64,000 nucleotides of DNA from Kistimonas asteriae (GTDB taxonomy: Bacteria; Pseudomonadota; Gammaproteobacteria; Pseudomonadales; Endozoicomonadaceae): the NCBI RefSeq assembly GCF_018263925.1, contig NZ_JAEVHF010000005.1:186001-250000 (forward strand), given 5' to 3'. Of this stretch, positions 28,417 through 39,241 are shown one piece after another. Below the pieces are notes generated by a model that made no database searches, was not told the origin of the DNA, and saw only the letters and a list, made by a program, of their open reading frames with translations. The first letter of the stretch is position 1; the number at the start of each line of letters is the position of its first letter. Both the position numbers and the translations under genes were made by a program.

Positions 28417-29421
28417 TTAGGCGTTAATCAACGCTTTGGCGGTATCCAGCATACGGTTGGAGAAGCCCCACTCGTTGTCGTACCAGCTCATGACCTTCAC
28501 CAGACGACCCTGAACGCGGGTCTGGGTGGCATCAAAGTTGGAAGAGAACGGGCTGTGGTTAAAATCAATGGACACCAGCGGCTGGGTGTTGATATCCAGC
28601 ACGGTATTCATCGGTGCCTTGGCGGCTGCCGCAGCAACGATCTCGTTCACTTCTTCCACGCTGGTATCGCGTGCAGCGATAAAGTTCAGGTCAACCACGG
28701 ATACGTTCGCAGTCGGAACCCGTACCGCCATGCCAGAGAAACGGCCCTGCAGTTCGGGCACAACCAGGCCAACCGCTTCAGCCGCACCGGTCTTAGTGGG
28801 GATCATGTTCAACGCCGCGGCGCGGGCGCGATACAGGTCAGTGTGATAAACGTCGCTCAGACGCTGATCATTGGTGTAGGCATGAATAGTGGTCATCATG
28901 CCGCTTTCAATACCAATCGCGTCGTTCAGGGGCTTGGCCACCGGCGCCAGGCAGTTGGTGGTGCAGGAGGCGTTGGAGATAACGCTCATGTCTGCCGTCA
29001 GGATGTCATGGTTCACGCCATACACGACGGTCGCATCCACGTCCTTACCGGGGGCAGAGATGATGACTTTCTTCGCGCCAGCATCAATGTGCGCCTGGCA
29101 CTCTGACTTGGAACGGAAAATACCGGTACATTCGAACACTACATCCACACCCAGGTCAGCCCAGGGCAGATTCGCGGGGTTACGCTCAGCAAATGTGCGG
29201 ATTTCATCGCCATTGACGTACAGGGCATTCTCGCCGGCTTCGACCAGGGCATTGAAACGACCATGAACGGTATCGTACTTGGTCAGGTGTGCGTTGGTCT
29301 TGGCATCGCCCAGATCGTTGATCGCAACAATGCGGAATTCATCGGTACGGCCTGCTTCATACAACGCGCGCAGTACATTGCGTCCGATACGCCCGTAACC
29401 ATTGATGGCGATGTTGATCAT
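28417..29421 (-). CDS. gap: Glyceraldehyde-3-phosphate dehydrogenase, type I
   Basis: A 334-residue enzyme oxidising glyceraldehyde 3-phosphate to 1,3-bisphosphoglycerate with NAD. The start ATG at 29421 has GGGAG upstream and begins [14 protein letters not shown]. The catalytic Cys153 lies in [12 protein letters not shown], and the dinucleotide-site INDLGD at 34-39 favours NAD. The [16 protein letters not shown] segment differs from the E. coli GapA form (which has a Tyr-Met-rich stretch there) and resembles another type I subgroup. It stands alone between terminators, with tandem TGGTATT elements upstream that suggest control by the nearby GntR protein. Confidence 0.95.
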   Translation of the reverse strand: MINIAINGYGRIGRNVLRALYEAGRTDEFRIVAINDLGDAKTNAHLTKYDTVHGRFNALVEAGENALYVNGDEIRTFAERNPANLPWADLGVDVVFECTGIFRSKSECQAHIDAGAKKVIISAPGKDVDATVVYGVNHDILTADMSVISNASCTTNCLAPVAKPLNDAIGIESGMMTTIHAYTNDQRLSDVYHTDLYRARAAALNMIPTKTGAAEAVGLVVPELQGRFSGMAVRVPTANVSVVDLNFIAARDTSVEEVNEIVAAAAAKAPMNTVLDINTQPLVSIDFNHSPFSSNFDATQTRVQGRLVKVMSWYDNEWGFSNRMLDTAKALINA

Positions 29422-29565
29422 GTAGTTTCTCCCGGTTTTAACCAGTGTCACGGTTAACTGTGTCTGTTCGGTGACAGTGTGATGGCTGTTTCGATACCAT
29501 CGGCCGAAAGCCGTTGTCGATTACCCTTCACCTGCCTGCTGACTGACCTGGACCAGGTTTCTCCA

Positions 29566-29575
29566 AATACCACTG
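29566..29575 (-). promoter_or_regulatory. CAGTGGTATT element in the gap leader
   Basis: On the minus strand this reads CAGTGGTATT, identical to two elements before eno. It lies about 145 bases upstream of the gap start codon and downstream of the putative promoter, so it could be an auxiliary operator. Confidence 0.4.
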
Positions 29576-29607
29576 CCACCTGACCGGTACATCATCAGCC
29601 AATACAC

Positions 29608-29628
29608 AAATGGTATTACAATGGTATT
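29608..29628. promoter_or_regulatory. Tandem TGGTATT sites overlapping the putative gap promoter
   Basis: Two direct copies of TGGTATT start 11 bases apart (29611 and 29622), so they face nearly the same side of the helix. The second overlaps the putative -10 box of gap. This suits a repressor. The binding protein is inferred to be the GntR/UTRA protein at 31679. Confidence 0.5.
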
Positions 29629-29894
29629 TAATCTAGCAACTCATTTATTGATCAAACAAAACCATTTATTGACACGAAACAATACCTTACAGAATCAAAC
29701 AGGAGCCACCATAAGCTGACATAAAATCGATAGAACAAGCACAAGAAAGAATCTTCGACAGCAGCAAAAAGAAAGAACCATTTACAGACCTTTTCCAGAA
29801 AATCACCGCATAGGTATTACCCGAAAAGGCACGTATTCGGCGCTCACCTTATTACCAACCCGAAAATCACAATGGGAATAAATCATTGGAGCAG

Positions 29895-29936
29895 CCAAAA
29901 AAAAACCTCCAGTGAATAACCGGAGGTTTTTTTTGG
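29895..29936. terminator. Strong bidirectional rho-independent terminator after eno
   Basis: A stem of CCTCC / GGAGG extended by long A and T runs (15 bases on each arm) lies 38 bases after the eno stop on the minus strand. Its symmetry allows termination in both directions. Confidence 0.85.
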
Positions 29937-29973
29937 CTTTAGGGCTGGCCAGCGCCTGCCCTGTTAGCAGAAA

Positions 29974-31434
<1,461 letters not shown>

Positions 31435-31619
31435 GATAGCTCAGAAAAACCGGATACACTGATACGCAGTCACGCATAATGCCGATCTGCTAGTAACGAC
31501 ACAATATAGCCCTATCCGTGCGAATAGCGACGCTATTTTCGCTGAATGCGATTACAGGCAAGCAGACGCCATGGCCGTCACAGTCTGCCCTGACCCGGAT
31601 TGGACACATAACCGTCGAA

Positions 31620-31629
31620 AAATGGTATG
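31620..31629 (+). promoter_or_regulatory. Single TGGTAT-type site before the GntR regulator gene
   Basis: AAATGGTATG occurs 50 bases before the gntR start, matching the eno and gap elements at nine positions of the short consensus. It fits autoregulation but is a single half-site. Confidence 0.3.
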
Positions 31630-31678
31630 GCATTACGCGTTTGAATAGACCGTCCGCCAAACCTGACGCTGCCCGACG

Positions 31679-32446
31679 ATGACTGATACCACACTGACAA
31701 GCCGCCTGGTCGAACAGATTTTTGGCCAACCCGAAGCGCTCCGAAACAGCGCGACACCGCTCTACATCCAGCTTCAGAGCCTGATCCAGGAAGCGATCAG
31801 CAAGGGTATCCTGCAGTGCAATGACGCCCTGCCGGCGGAGCGTGAGATCGCCAGCACCATGAAGGTCTCTCGGGTGACGGTCAAACGCGCCATCGACGAC
31901 CTGGTCAATGACGGCATCCTGACCCAACGCCAGGGGGCAGGAACCTTTGTTAATGAGCGTGTCGTCCATGAATTGAACCGATTAAACAGTTTTTCGGAAG
32001 TGATTCTGGCGGTAGACAAACATCCGGATTCCCGCTGGATTGAGCGGGGCGTCGGTCTTGCGACACCCGATGAAATCCAGAAATTGCGCCTGCAGCCCGG
32101 TGACGAGGTGGTTAGGATGTTCCGGGTCAGAATGGCTGACGACAAGCCGGTCGCCCTGGAGCACGCCACCGTTCCCCGTAAATTCCTGGATAACCCCTTT
32201 GGTATCACCGGTTCACTCTATGAAGCGCTGGACGAAGCCGGGATCCGGCCGGTCAAGGCTATTCAGCGGCTGCGGGCGGTGGCTGTCGATGCAACCTATG
32301 CGGATTACCTGGAGATTCCAGCCGGCAGCCCGGTAATATTCCTGGAACGTCATGGCCTGCTGGAAGACGACACCCCGGTGGAACACACCCGATCCCACTT
32401 CCTGGGGGATACCTTTGATTTTGTGACTGTGATCCGGGAGCCCTGA
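31679..32446 (+). CDS. GntR-family regulator with UTRA (HutC-type) effector domain
   Basis: A 255-residue repressor-type protein. Residues of about 24-90 form the winged helix-turn-helix (PLYIQLQSLIQEAI..LPAEREIASTMKVSRVTVKRAIDDLV..RQGAGTFV). Residues of about 105-250 form a UTRA ligand domain (VVRMFRVRMADDKPVALEHATVPR, PVIFLERHGLLEDDTPVEHTRSHFLGDTFDF). UTRA proteins usually bind sugar phosphates or related small molecules. Being divergent from eno and near gap, pyk and pfkA, it is the obvious candidate to bind the repeated TGGTATT sites and tune lower glycolysis. No sugar transporter is nearby. Confidence 0.9.
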   Translation: MTDTTLTSRLVEQIFGQPEALRNSATPLYIQLQSLIQEAISKGILQCNDALPAEREIASTMKVSRVTVKRAIDDLVNDGILTQRQGAGTFVNERVVHELNRLNSFSEVILAVDKHPDSRWIERGVGLATPDEIQKLRLQPGDEVVRMFRVRMADDKPVALEHATVPRKFLDNPFGITGSLYEALDEAGIRPVKAIQRLRAVAVDATYADYLEIPAGSPVIFLERHGLLEDDTPVEHTRSHFLGDTFDFVTVIREP

Positions 32447-32671
32447 CACAGGCGGCGTACCAGCTATCATCAGCTTTTGTGGGATCCCGCAAACTGACGT
32501 TCATTTGACATATCAGTCTATACGATAGGACACCAGGTTATACCTCGCTATCGCCCTTTTCAGTGCCAAAGAGATAACGCTGACCATATTACTGCCCATG
32601 CCATTTATGCCATGGCTTTTTCACTAAACTAAAAGACAGAAGCAGTAGCAGTACGCTGGATTCATAAGGAT

Positions 32672-33694
32672 ATGAAGTGCAGTAACGTAGTTTTCCTGGC
32701 GATGATCAGCGGTATGGCGGCCATGGGCGCCAAAGCCGGCAATTATTCGACACCAATGGATAACACCATCTGGCAGGTGGAGTCGTCGATATTCGCCTGT
32801 AAATTGACCCAGCCTATCCCCCACTTTGGCTCCGCCACCTTCATTGACGAAGCTGGCCTCCCTCTGATGCTGCAGATTGAATCCCCCGTATTGAGAAAGC
32901 AGGCTGATACCATCACGGTGTTTTCCAAACCCGCCCCCTGGCATCCGTTTGGCGCCAATGTCGAGCACGCCAGTAATCCGGTTCAGGATCATGCCTACCG
33001 TCATGAACCGGGCACCACTGAATTACTGGACAAGATGAGCAATGGCCTCTGGGGACAGTTTGATATCCTGGCCAATACCCAGGTCAAGCATCGGGTCACG
33101 CTATCCTCCGTGGGCATTGCGGATGTGATTGAGCCATTCAGTGAATGCCGAAAAACCCTGCTACCAGTGAATTTTGGCCAGATTAAACACACCATTGTCT
33201 ATTACGATTCCGGCCAACAGGGCTACCGGAAGGACCATCACGCGTTCCTGCACGACATGATCACCTATATCCTGGCCGACCCGCGAGTGAATCGCATTGA
33301 TATTGACGGCCATACCGACGGGATTGGCGACTCACTGGCCAACCGAACCCTGTCCATGGAGCGAACGGATGCCGTTCGCAACCTGATGCTCAAGCGCGGT
33401 ATTGCGACATCCATGATCACGACCCGCTACCATGGGGATCGCTATCCGGTTCGCTCCAACAACACCGCAGAGGGCCGCGCCAAGAACCGGCGGGTTGAAA
33501 TCCGTCTTTATCGCGATGAAAAACTCAAACATACGCCCAAGGCAACGGAAAATGCCAACAAAGAGCAACCTGCACTCTCGTTGACAAAAGAAGAAAACAC
33601 GCCCACCCAGCACACCGATGAAACAGAAACACTTGAAGCAGCTCCGGCCGCCTCACTGGAAGAAGCTCCAGCCGCCTCCCCCCAAGAAGAATAA
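32672..33694 (+). CDS. motY: MotY-like flagellar motor-associated protein
   Basis: A 340-residue exported protein (signal ending AKA-GNYSTP). The N-terminal domain has YSTPMDNTIWQVESSIFACKLTQPIPHFGSA, the pattern of MotY, and residues of about 200-285 are an OmpA-like peptidoglycan-binding domain (IDIDGHTDGIGDSLANRTLSMERT, AKNRRVEIRLY). MotY forms the T-ring that helps anchor stators in Vibrio. The last 50 residues are an acidic, Ala/Pro-rich tail not usual in MotY. In Vibrio lateral clusters a motY gene also stands just before lafK, as here. Confidence 0.85.
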   Translation: MKCSNVVFLAMISGMAAMGAKAGNYSTPMDNTIWQVESSIFACKLTQPIPHFGSATFIDEAGLPLMLQIESPVLRKQADTITVFSKPAPWHPFGANVEHASNPVQDHAYRHEPGTTELLDKMSNGLWGQFDILANTQVKHRVTLSSVGIADVIEPFSECRKTLLPVNFGQIKHTIVYYDSGQQGYRKDHHAFLHDMITYILADPRVNRIDIDGHTDGIGDSLANRTLSMERTDAVRNLMLKRGIATSMITTRYHGDRYPVRSNNTAEGRAKNRRVEIRLYRDEKLKHTPKATENANKEQPALSLTKEENTPTQHTDETETLEAAPAASLEEAPAASPQEE

Positions 33695-33978
33695 ATACTT
33701 GACGCTTTTTCATTAAAAAAACACCAAAGTATTTCTCACTACCTCGATTCATAAACTTGCCAGAAAACTTTAATGTTGTTTAGCAATAACCAATCACACC
33801 GGCATCGTGAATTTGTCTATTTGGGCCGACGAATCTGAACAGGGGATGTTCTATATTTCAATTGTTCATAATTAAAAACATTTGATATGTCGTTGTTTTA
33901 TTGAAGTTTTCATGGATATGAAAAGTCGTCAAAACCAATATCAATACTGAAGCGCATTCTTGCCTGTTGCATACGGAA

Positions 33979-35334
33979 ATGACTAAACACAGCGTTCTCA
34001 TGGTGGGAGAAACAGGTTTTGACTCGCCTGTCAGCCAACGACTGACAACGCTGCCGTTCACCCTCGAAAAAGTGGTTGATTGCCTTTCCGCAATAAAAGT
34101 AATTCAACAGAAGAAAATTGACCTGGTCATTGCCAGCGACCAGCTCCCGGATGCCACCACCCTCGAATTCATCCAGCAGGTTGGCCGTCATAATCCGACG
34201 CCTGCGCTCGTCATCGCCTCCCCTGATGCCTGCGTTGAAGATGCCGTTGCCGCTATCCATGCCGGCGCCAGCGACTTCATTGCCGGCAATATCACCCTTG
34301 AACGTTTGAACACGCTGCTGGAACAGCAACCCGTTGCCGATGAAGGTGGCGGTCCCATTGCGGCATCTGATGCCAGTCGCTCACTGTTGGCCATGGCCAG
34401 GCAGGTCGCCGGCACCGATACCACGGTGCTCATCACAGGTAACAGCGGTACCGGAAAAGAAGTGCTGGCGCGTTTCATTCATCAGCACTCTCCCCGAAAA
34501 GCGCAGACCTTTATCGCCCTTAATTGTGCCGCCATACCGGAAAACCTGCTCGAAGCGGAGCTGTTCGGCTACGTCAAAGGCGCCTTCACCGGCGCCTATA
34601 CCAGTCGACCCGGAAAGTTTGAGTTGGCCAATGAAGGCACACTGTTCCTGGATGAAATCGGGGAAATTGCCGGGTCACTGCAGGCCAAGCTGCTCCGGGT
34701 TTTACAGGAACGGGAAGTGGAGCGTATTGGCAGCCACCAGAGTATTCGACTGAATATCCGGATTATTGCCGCCACCAACCAGGATCTGGCCCGGCAGGTC
34801 AGCGAAGGTACCTTCCGTGAAGATCTGTTTTACCGGCTGAATGTCTTCCCACTGCATTGCCTGCCACTCAGGGAGCGACGGGGGGATATCCTGCCACTAG
34901 CCCACCATTTTCTTGCCCGGACGGGTCGCAACCTTCATTTCAGCCCTGCAACAGAACAGATGTTGCTGAATCATGGCTGGCCCGGAAATGCCAGGGAACT
35001 GGAGAATGTGGTGCAGCGGGCGCTGGTGCTGGCAACAGGGAACAGTATTCAACCGGAAGCCTTGATGCTGCCGGAACCCAATACCCAGCCAGACACAACA
35101 GCCAACACCCGCCAACCTTCCCGTTCTGACAAGCTGCACAAACGTAGCCGGACGCTGGAGCAGGAGCACATCATCAGCACGCTGCTCCTGCACAAGGGGC
35201 ACCGCACACGCACGGCTGAAACCCTGGGCATTACGACCCGAACACTGCGCAACAAACTGGCCGATATTCGTCGTCAGGGCATCGATATTGAAGCCCTGAT
35301 CGCCCAGTCAAAAACATCAGACGAACCCCGATAA
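33979..35334 (+). CDS. lafK: Sigma-54-dependent flagellar activator, LafK-like
   Basis: A 451-residue bacterial enhancer-binding protein. Residues 1-115 are a degenerate receiver domain in which the expected phosphorylated Asp appears as Ser53. The AAA+ domain has Walker A GNSGTGKE (154-161), the sigma-54 contact loop GAFTGA (201-206), Walker B LFLDEIGE and DLFYRLNVFP. The C-terminal Fis-type helix-turn-helix is TRTAETLGITTRTLRNKL. The start is ATG 33979; the upstream TTG is unlikely. It directly precedes fliE and should switch on the early flagellar operons, including the flgB promoter. Confidence 0.88.
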   Translation: MTKHSVLMVGETGFDSPVSQRLTTLPFTLEKVVDCLSAIKVIQQKKIDLVIASDQLPDATTLEFIQQVGRHNPTPALVIASPDACVEDAVAAIHAGASDFIAGNITLERLNTLLEQQPVADEGGGPIAASDASRSLLAMARQVAGTDTTVLITGNSGTGKEVLARFIHQHSPRKAQTFIALNCAAIPENLLEAELFGYVKGAFTGAYTSRPGKFELANEGTLFLDEIGEIAGSLQAKLLRVLQEREVERIGSHQSIRLNIRIIAATNQDLARQVSEGTFREDLFYRLNVFPLHCLPLRERRGDILPLAHHFLARTGRNLHFSPATEQMLLNHGWPGNARELENVVQRALVLATGNSIQPEALMLPEPNTQPDTTANTRQPSRSDKLHKRSRTLEQEHIISTLLLHKGHRTRTAETLGITTRTLRNKLADIRRQGIDIEALIAQSKTSDEPR

Positions 35335-35350
35335 CAGGGAGGACAAGGGA

Positions 35351-35680
35351 ATGATCAAACCTATCGGTGATGAAGCATCGCTGCTCAACCTGGGACAGCC
35401 TGTCAACCTCGGCCAACGTATGCCCATCGACCTGAGTCAGTTTGGCCGCGCTGATGATCAGCCTTCATTCAGCTCACTGCTCAAGCAGGCACTGGATCAT
35501 GTCAACAGTCTGCAACAGGACTCCAGCAACAGGATGCATGCCATTGAAACCGGTGCCAGCACCGACCTGGTGGGCGCAATGATTGCCGCCCAGAAATCCA
35601 GTCTGTCGTTCCAGGCCCTGATGCAGGTACGGAACAAGGTAGTTTCCGCTTACGAAGAAGTCATGCGGATGCAGATTTAA
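35351..35680 (+). CDS. fliE: Flagellar hook-basal body protein FliE
   Basis: A 109-residue protein linking the MS-ring to the rod. The C-terminal segment SSLSFQALMQVRNKVVSAYEEVMRMQI is the family hallmark, and FSSLLKQALDHVNSLQQDSS matches the central helix. It begins 16 bases after lafK with AGGGA as ribosome site, so it is the second gene of the lafK-fliEFGHIJ operon. Confidence 0.93.
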   Translation: MIKPIGDEASLLNLGQPVNLGQRMPIDLSQFGRADDQPSFSSLLKQALDHVNSLQQDSSNRMHAIETGASTDLVGAMIAAQKSSLSFQALMQVRNKVVSAYEEVMRMQI

Positions 35681-35703
35681 CCGAATAGCACAGGCAGGAC
35701 GCC

Positions 35704-37329
35704 ATGGCAGACGAGCATACACCGCCAGCAGTAAAACACGAGTACCAGAGCCGCTGGCAACAGGTACTCACCCGGGTCAGCGCCATGATCCGGGAAAACC
35801 CGAAGTACCAGGGCCTGATGCTGATCAGCCTGGCGGGTTCGCTGGCGCTCGCCATTGTCCTGGTAATCTGGTCCAACAGCACCGACTACCAGCCCCTCTA
35901 TGGCAGCCAGGAGATCTACGATGTCGGCGGTGTCACGGATGCCCTGGAGCAGGCGGGCATCGCCTACCGGGTACACCCCGGCAGCGGTCAGGTACTGGTT
36001 GACGCCTCCCGCCTTCCGGAAGCCCGGATGCAACTGGCAGCTGCAGGCATCAAGCCAGAAAAACCGGAAGGTCTGGAAGTGCTAGACAAGGAACAACCAC
36101 TCGGCACCAGCCAGTTTCTGGAAAATGTGCGGTATCGTCGTGGGTTGGAAGGCGAGCTTGCCCGCACCATCATCAGCCTCCGGCAAGTCAGGAATGCCCG
36201 GGTTCACCTGGCGCTGCCTCGTAAGAGCGCCTTTGTCAGAAAGGCGGAAAAGCCTTCCGCTTCAGTCTTTGTCGATCTGCTTCCAGGACAAACACTCGAC
36301 AAAACCCAGGTGGAAGCCATCGTCAACCTGATTGCTGGCAGTGTGCCCGGCATGGTGCGTGAATCCATTACTATTGTTGACCAGCATGGCACCCTCCTGT
36401 CCCGGGAACTGTCCATGAGAAACAATGGTCTGGACTTGGCCGAACGCCAGCTGGATTATATCGACAAGCTCGAACAGACCTACGAAAACCGGGTCAGTAC
36501 CCTGCTGGAACCGATCGTGGGCTATGGCAATTTCCGGGTTGAGGTGTCTGCCGATGTCGACCTGAATCGGATTGAGCAGACATCCGAAGAATACGACCCA
36601 CAGGCGCAGGCCGTAAGGAGCGAGCACTCCAGTGAGCGGCGAGAAACCGGTGGCAAAACCGGTGTACCAGGCACGCTCAGCAACGAACCGCCCTTAACCG
36701 GTGAAGAACAGCCTGCCGGCAAGGAAGTGGGCCAGAAAGAGTTTACCCGTAATTATGAAGTCGACCGGGTGGTCAAGCATGTTACCCGGCAGCAAGGCAC
36801 CATTAACCGCCTGAGTATTGCTGTCGTCCTGAATGAGAGCGCCATGGCTGGCGGTAGCGTGCAGATGGAAGACCTGAAGCAGCTGGTACGCGATGCCATC
36901 GGCTTCACCGAGGCCCGGAACGATCAGATCAGCATTCATACTGCCAACTTTGTCGTCAACGATGCCATCGCCGAAAGCGGGATTGCCTGGTGGGAATCCC
37001 CCCAGATCCTCTATTACTTCCGCTACCTGATTGGCGGCATTTTAAGCCTCGCCGTCATCATGTTCCTGCTGCGTCCACTGGTGCAGCGGATTGTCAGCCC
37101 GCCAGAGCCGCTGCCTGCGCCTGTGGATGACGCCGCCGAAGCCGCCGCAGCCTTCAAGGCTGCACACCCTGATCTGGGGCTATTCAGCGACGAATCCCTT
37201 TCCCTGCTGCCACCCGAGGTGGCGGACTTTGAAACCCAGCTGGTAAGTGCCCGGAAGCTGGCTCACAAGGAGCCGGAGCGGGTGGCACAAGTCGTTAAAA
37301 TGTGGATGAACACAACGGAATCATCATGA
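35704..37329 (+). CDS. fliF: Flagellar MS-ring protein FliF
   Basis: A 541-residue inner-membrane protein that builds the MS-ring around the export gate. It has an N-terminal helix (GLMLISLAGSLALAIVLVIW), ring-building motifs with YRVHPGSGQVLVDASRLPEARMQLAAAG and a second helix near residue 447 (YFRYLIGGILSLAVIMFLL). The C-terminal cytoplasmic tail (EPERVAQVVKMWMNTTESS) is the FliG-binding site. Its stop overlaps the fliG start. Confidence 0.95.
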   Translation: MADEHTPPAVKHEYQSRWQQVLTRVSAMIRENPKYQGLMLISLAGSLALAIVLVIWSNSTDYQPLYGSQEIYDVGGVTDALEQAGIAYRVHPGSGQVLVDASRLPEARMQLAAAGIKPEKPEGLEVLDKEQPLGTSQFLENVRYRRGLEGELARTIISLRQVRNARVHLALPRKSAFVRKAEKPSASVFVDLLPGQTLDKTQVEAIVNLIAGSVPGMVRESITIVDQHGTLLSRELSMRNNGLDLAERQLDYIDKLEQTYENRVSTLLEPIVGYGNFRVEVSADVDLNRIEQTSEEYDPQAQAVRSEHSSERRETGGKTGVPGTLSNEPPLTGEEQPAGKEVGQKEFTRNYEVDRVVKHVTRQQGTINRLSIAVVLNESAMAGGSVQMEDLKQLVRDAIGFTEARNDQISIHTANFVVNDAIAESGIAWWESPQILYYFRYLIGGILSLAVIMFLLRPLVQRIVSPPEPLPAPVDDAAEAAAAFKAAHPDLGLFSDESLSLLPPEVADFETQLVSARKLAHKEPERVAQVVKMWMNTTESS

Positions 37330-38345
37330 GTACCGACAACACTAACAAGATCAGCCAGACAGCTCGAAATGTCGCCATACTGCTGCTGAGCCTGGGCGAA
37401 AAAGGCGCCGCCCATGTGTTCAAGCACCTCAGTAAACAGGAAGTTCGCCAGATCACTATGGCCATGGCCACCATGCCGCCCCTGCGCCGGGATGAAGTGC
37501 AGACCATCCTGAGTCAGTTCTTCCATGAATATCGCTATGAGGCGGGATTCATCGGCGGCACCCAGCAATATCTCGAAAAAAGTCTCCAGCTGGCCATGGG
37601 CGAAAAAGACGCCACGAAAATGCTCGAATCCATCTTTGGGCATGAAGAAACCGGCAACGGCCTGGAGATGATCAAGTGGATGGGGGCATCCACTATCGCC
37701 GAACTGATTGCCCATGAGCATCCGCAGCTGCAGGCCGTGCTACTGGCCAACCTGGAATCCAAGCAGGCCTCGGATGTGCTCAAGCGGCTCCCCATGCATA
37801 CCCATAATGATCTGCTGTCTCGGGTCGCCAAACTGGAAGAGCTGCATCCAGCCATCATTCAGGAACTCAACGCCATGTTTGATGACAACATGGTCGAGCT
37901 GAACTCCGGTCACAACACCACCATCAGCGGTATGCGACAGGTTGCCGATATCATGAACCGACTCAGCGAGGATGAAACCAAAAGCCTGCTGGCGCACTTC
38001 AAGGAACAGGATGAGACCCTGGCTGTTGAGCTTGAAAACCACATGTTTGTCTTTGACAACCTTGCAAAGGTCAATGACGAAGCCATCAACCGAATCATTG
38101 CCGAAGTGCCTCAGGATGTTCTGGTCATGGCACTGAAAGGCGCGCCGGATGAACTGATGGACATGGTCATGGGCAACATGGCCAAGAGTTCCGCCAAGTA
38201 TCTGCAGGATGACATTGATAACCTGGGTAGTGTCAGGGCCAGCCAGGTGCAGGCCGCCCGTAAGGAAATGCTGGATACGGCTCGACGACTGGCTGATGAA
38301 GGCGAGATCGAGCTGAACTTCAGAGATGAAGAGATGATTGAATAA
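37326..38345 (+). CDS. fliG: Flagellar motor switch protein FliG
   Basis: A 339-residue rotor protein. The ATG at 37326 overlaps the fliF stop (ATGA). The N-terminal part is AILLLSLGEKGAAHVFKHLSKQEV, the middle carries HPQLQAVLLANL, and the C-terminal torque region ends AKYLQDDIDNLGSVRASQVQAARKE..RRLADEGEIEL. It should couple the MotA-MotB stator to the rotor. No fliM or fliN lies in this window, although FliG needs them to form the full switch. Confidence 0.95.
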   Translation: MSTDNTNKISQTARNVAILLLSLGEKGAAHVFKHLSKQEVRQITMAMATMPPLRRDEVQTILSQFFHEYRYEAGFIGGTQQYLEKSLQLAMGEKDATKMLESIFGHEETGNGLEMIKWMGASTIAELIAHEHPQLQAVLLANLESKQASDVLKRLPMHTHNDLLSRVAKLEELHPAIIQELNAMFDDNMVELNSGHNTTISGMRQVADIMNRLSEDETKSLLAHFKEQDETLAVELENHMFVFDNLAKVNDEAINRIIAEVPQDVLVMALKGAPDELMDMVMGNMAKSSAKYLQDDIDNLGSVRASQVQAARKEMLDTARRLADEGEIELNFRDEEMIE

Positions 38346-38371
38346 CACGCCACACACGCAGGGATCGCGCC

Positions 38372-39241
38372 ATGAAACAGTCAAGTCGTGTTATTCGGGG
38401 ATCAGAGGAACAGTGCCAGCGGGTCAGCTTTCCGGCCTTTCGCCGTCCGCCCCGACAGGACGCGCTGGAGGTCCGGCCAGGCGAAACGGAAGCCCCTCCA
38501 TCAAGGGTTGTACAGGAGCCCCTGGCAGCAGATTCTGATTACCCTGACATCAACGCCCTGATTGACCAGCATAGCGCCTATTTGCAGGCCAACGGCGCCG
38601 AGGGCTTTGCCGACGGTTACCGCCAGGGCATGGCGCTGGCGCGCAAGGACGGCTACGAACAGGGGCAGCAAAAGGGGCTGGAAGATGGCCGGACTGAGGG
38701 GCTGGCAGAAGGCCGCCAGGAAGGTTTTGAACAAGGCCTTCAAGAGGGCATCAACAGCGGACGAGAACAGGCCTATAAGGAAGCACTGGCGAACAGCGAA
38801 CAGGAAATCAACGCCCTGGTGACCCAGCTTAACGGCCTTCTGTCGAATGTTCGTCACCTTTATGAGAACCGACGGGATGAAATGAGCGAATGGTTGTCCA
38901 CACTGATTGAGACCATTGTCCGCCAGATCATCCGAAGCGAACCCAAAAGTCGCCCCGAACAAATTTACCGGGTTGTCCGGAATACGCTGCAAAGCCTGCC
39001 GGGTAACGATGGCACCTTCCAGATTTATCTCAATCCTGTTGATTCTGAGCGCCTGTTGCAGTTCAAGCCTGAACTCCGCGAACAGTGGGAGATTTTCGCT
39101 ACACCCGAAATTGAACCGGGAAATTGCCGGATTGAAAACGGCGAACTGGAAGCGGAAGCCAATATTGAGCAACGCATCCAGGACTGCCTCGACATGGTGC
39201 GTCTTTACATGCCCGATGAGGTCGAGGAACGACTGTCATGA
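38372..39241 (+). CDS. fliH: Flagellar export regulator FliH
   Basis: A 289-residue protein that holds the export ATPase FliI and regulates it. The centre has the glycine-spaced repeats of FliH (YRQGMALARKDGYEQGQQKG, GRTEGLAEGRQEGFEQG), a GxxxG-type helix. The C-terminal V-ATPase E-like region includes LIETIVRQIIRSEPKSRPEQIYRVV. Its stop overlaps the fliI start by four bases. Confidence 0.9.
   Translation: MKQSSRVIRGSEEQCQRVSFPAFRRPPRQDALEVRPGETEAPPSRVVQEPLAADSDYPDINALIDQHSAYLQANGAEGFADGYRQGMALARKDGYEQGQQKGLEDGRTEGLAEGRQEGFEQGLQEGINSGREQAYKEALANSEQEINALVTQLNGLLSNVRHLYENRRDEMSEWLSTLIETIVRQIIRSEPKSRPEQIYRVVRNTLQSLPGNDGTFQIYLNPVDSERLLQFKPELREQWEIFATPEIEPGNCRIENGELEAEANIEQRIQDCLDMVRLYMPDEVEERLS

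Larger units (their letters stand above)
29422..29973. other. Long intergenic region between gap and eno
   Basis: About 550 bases with no supported gene. The gap-proximal part holds three TGGTATT-type sites and a plausible promoter: minus-strand TTGATC (29650-29655) and TTAAAT (29626-29631), spaced 18 bases. The eno-proximal end holds the eno terminator. The middle (about 29690-29890) is A-rich and shows nothing I can name. Confidence 0.5.
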
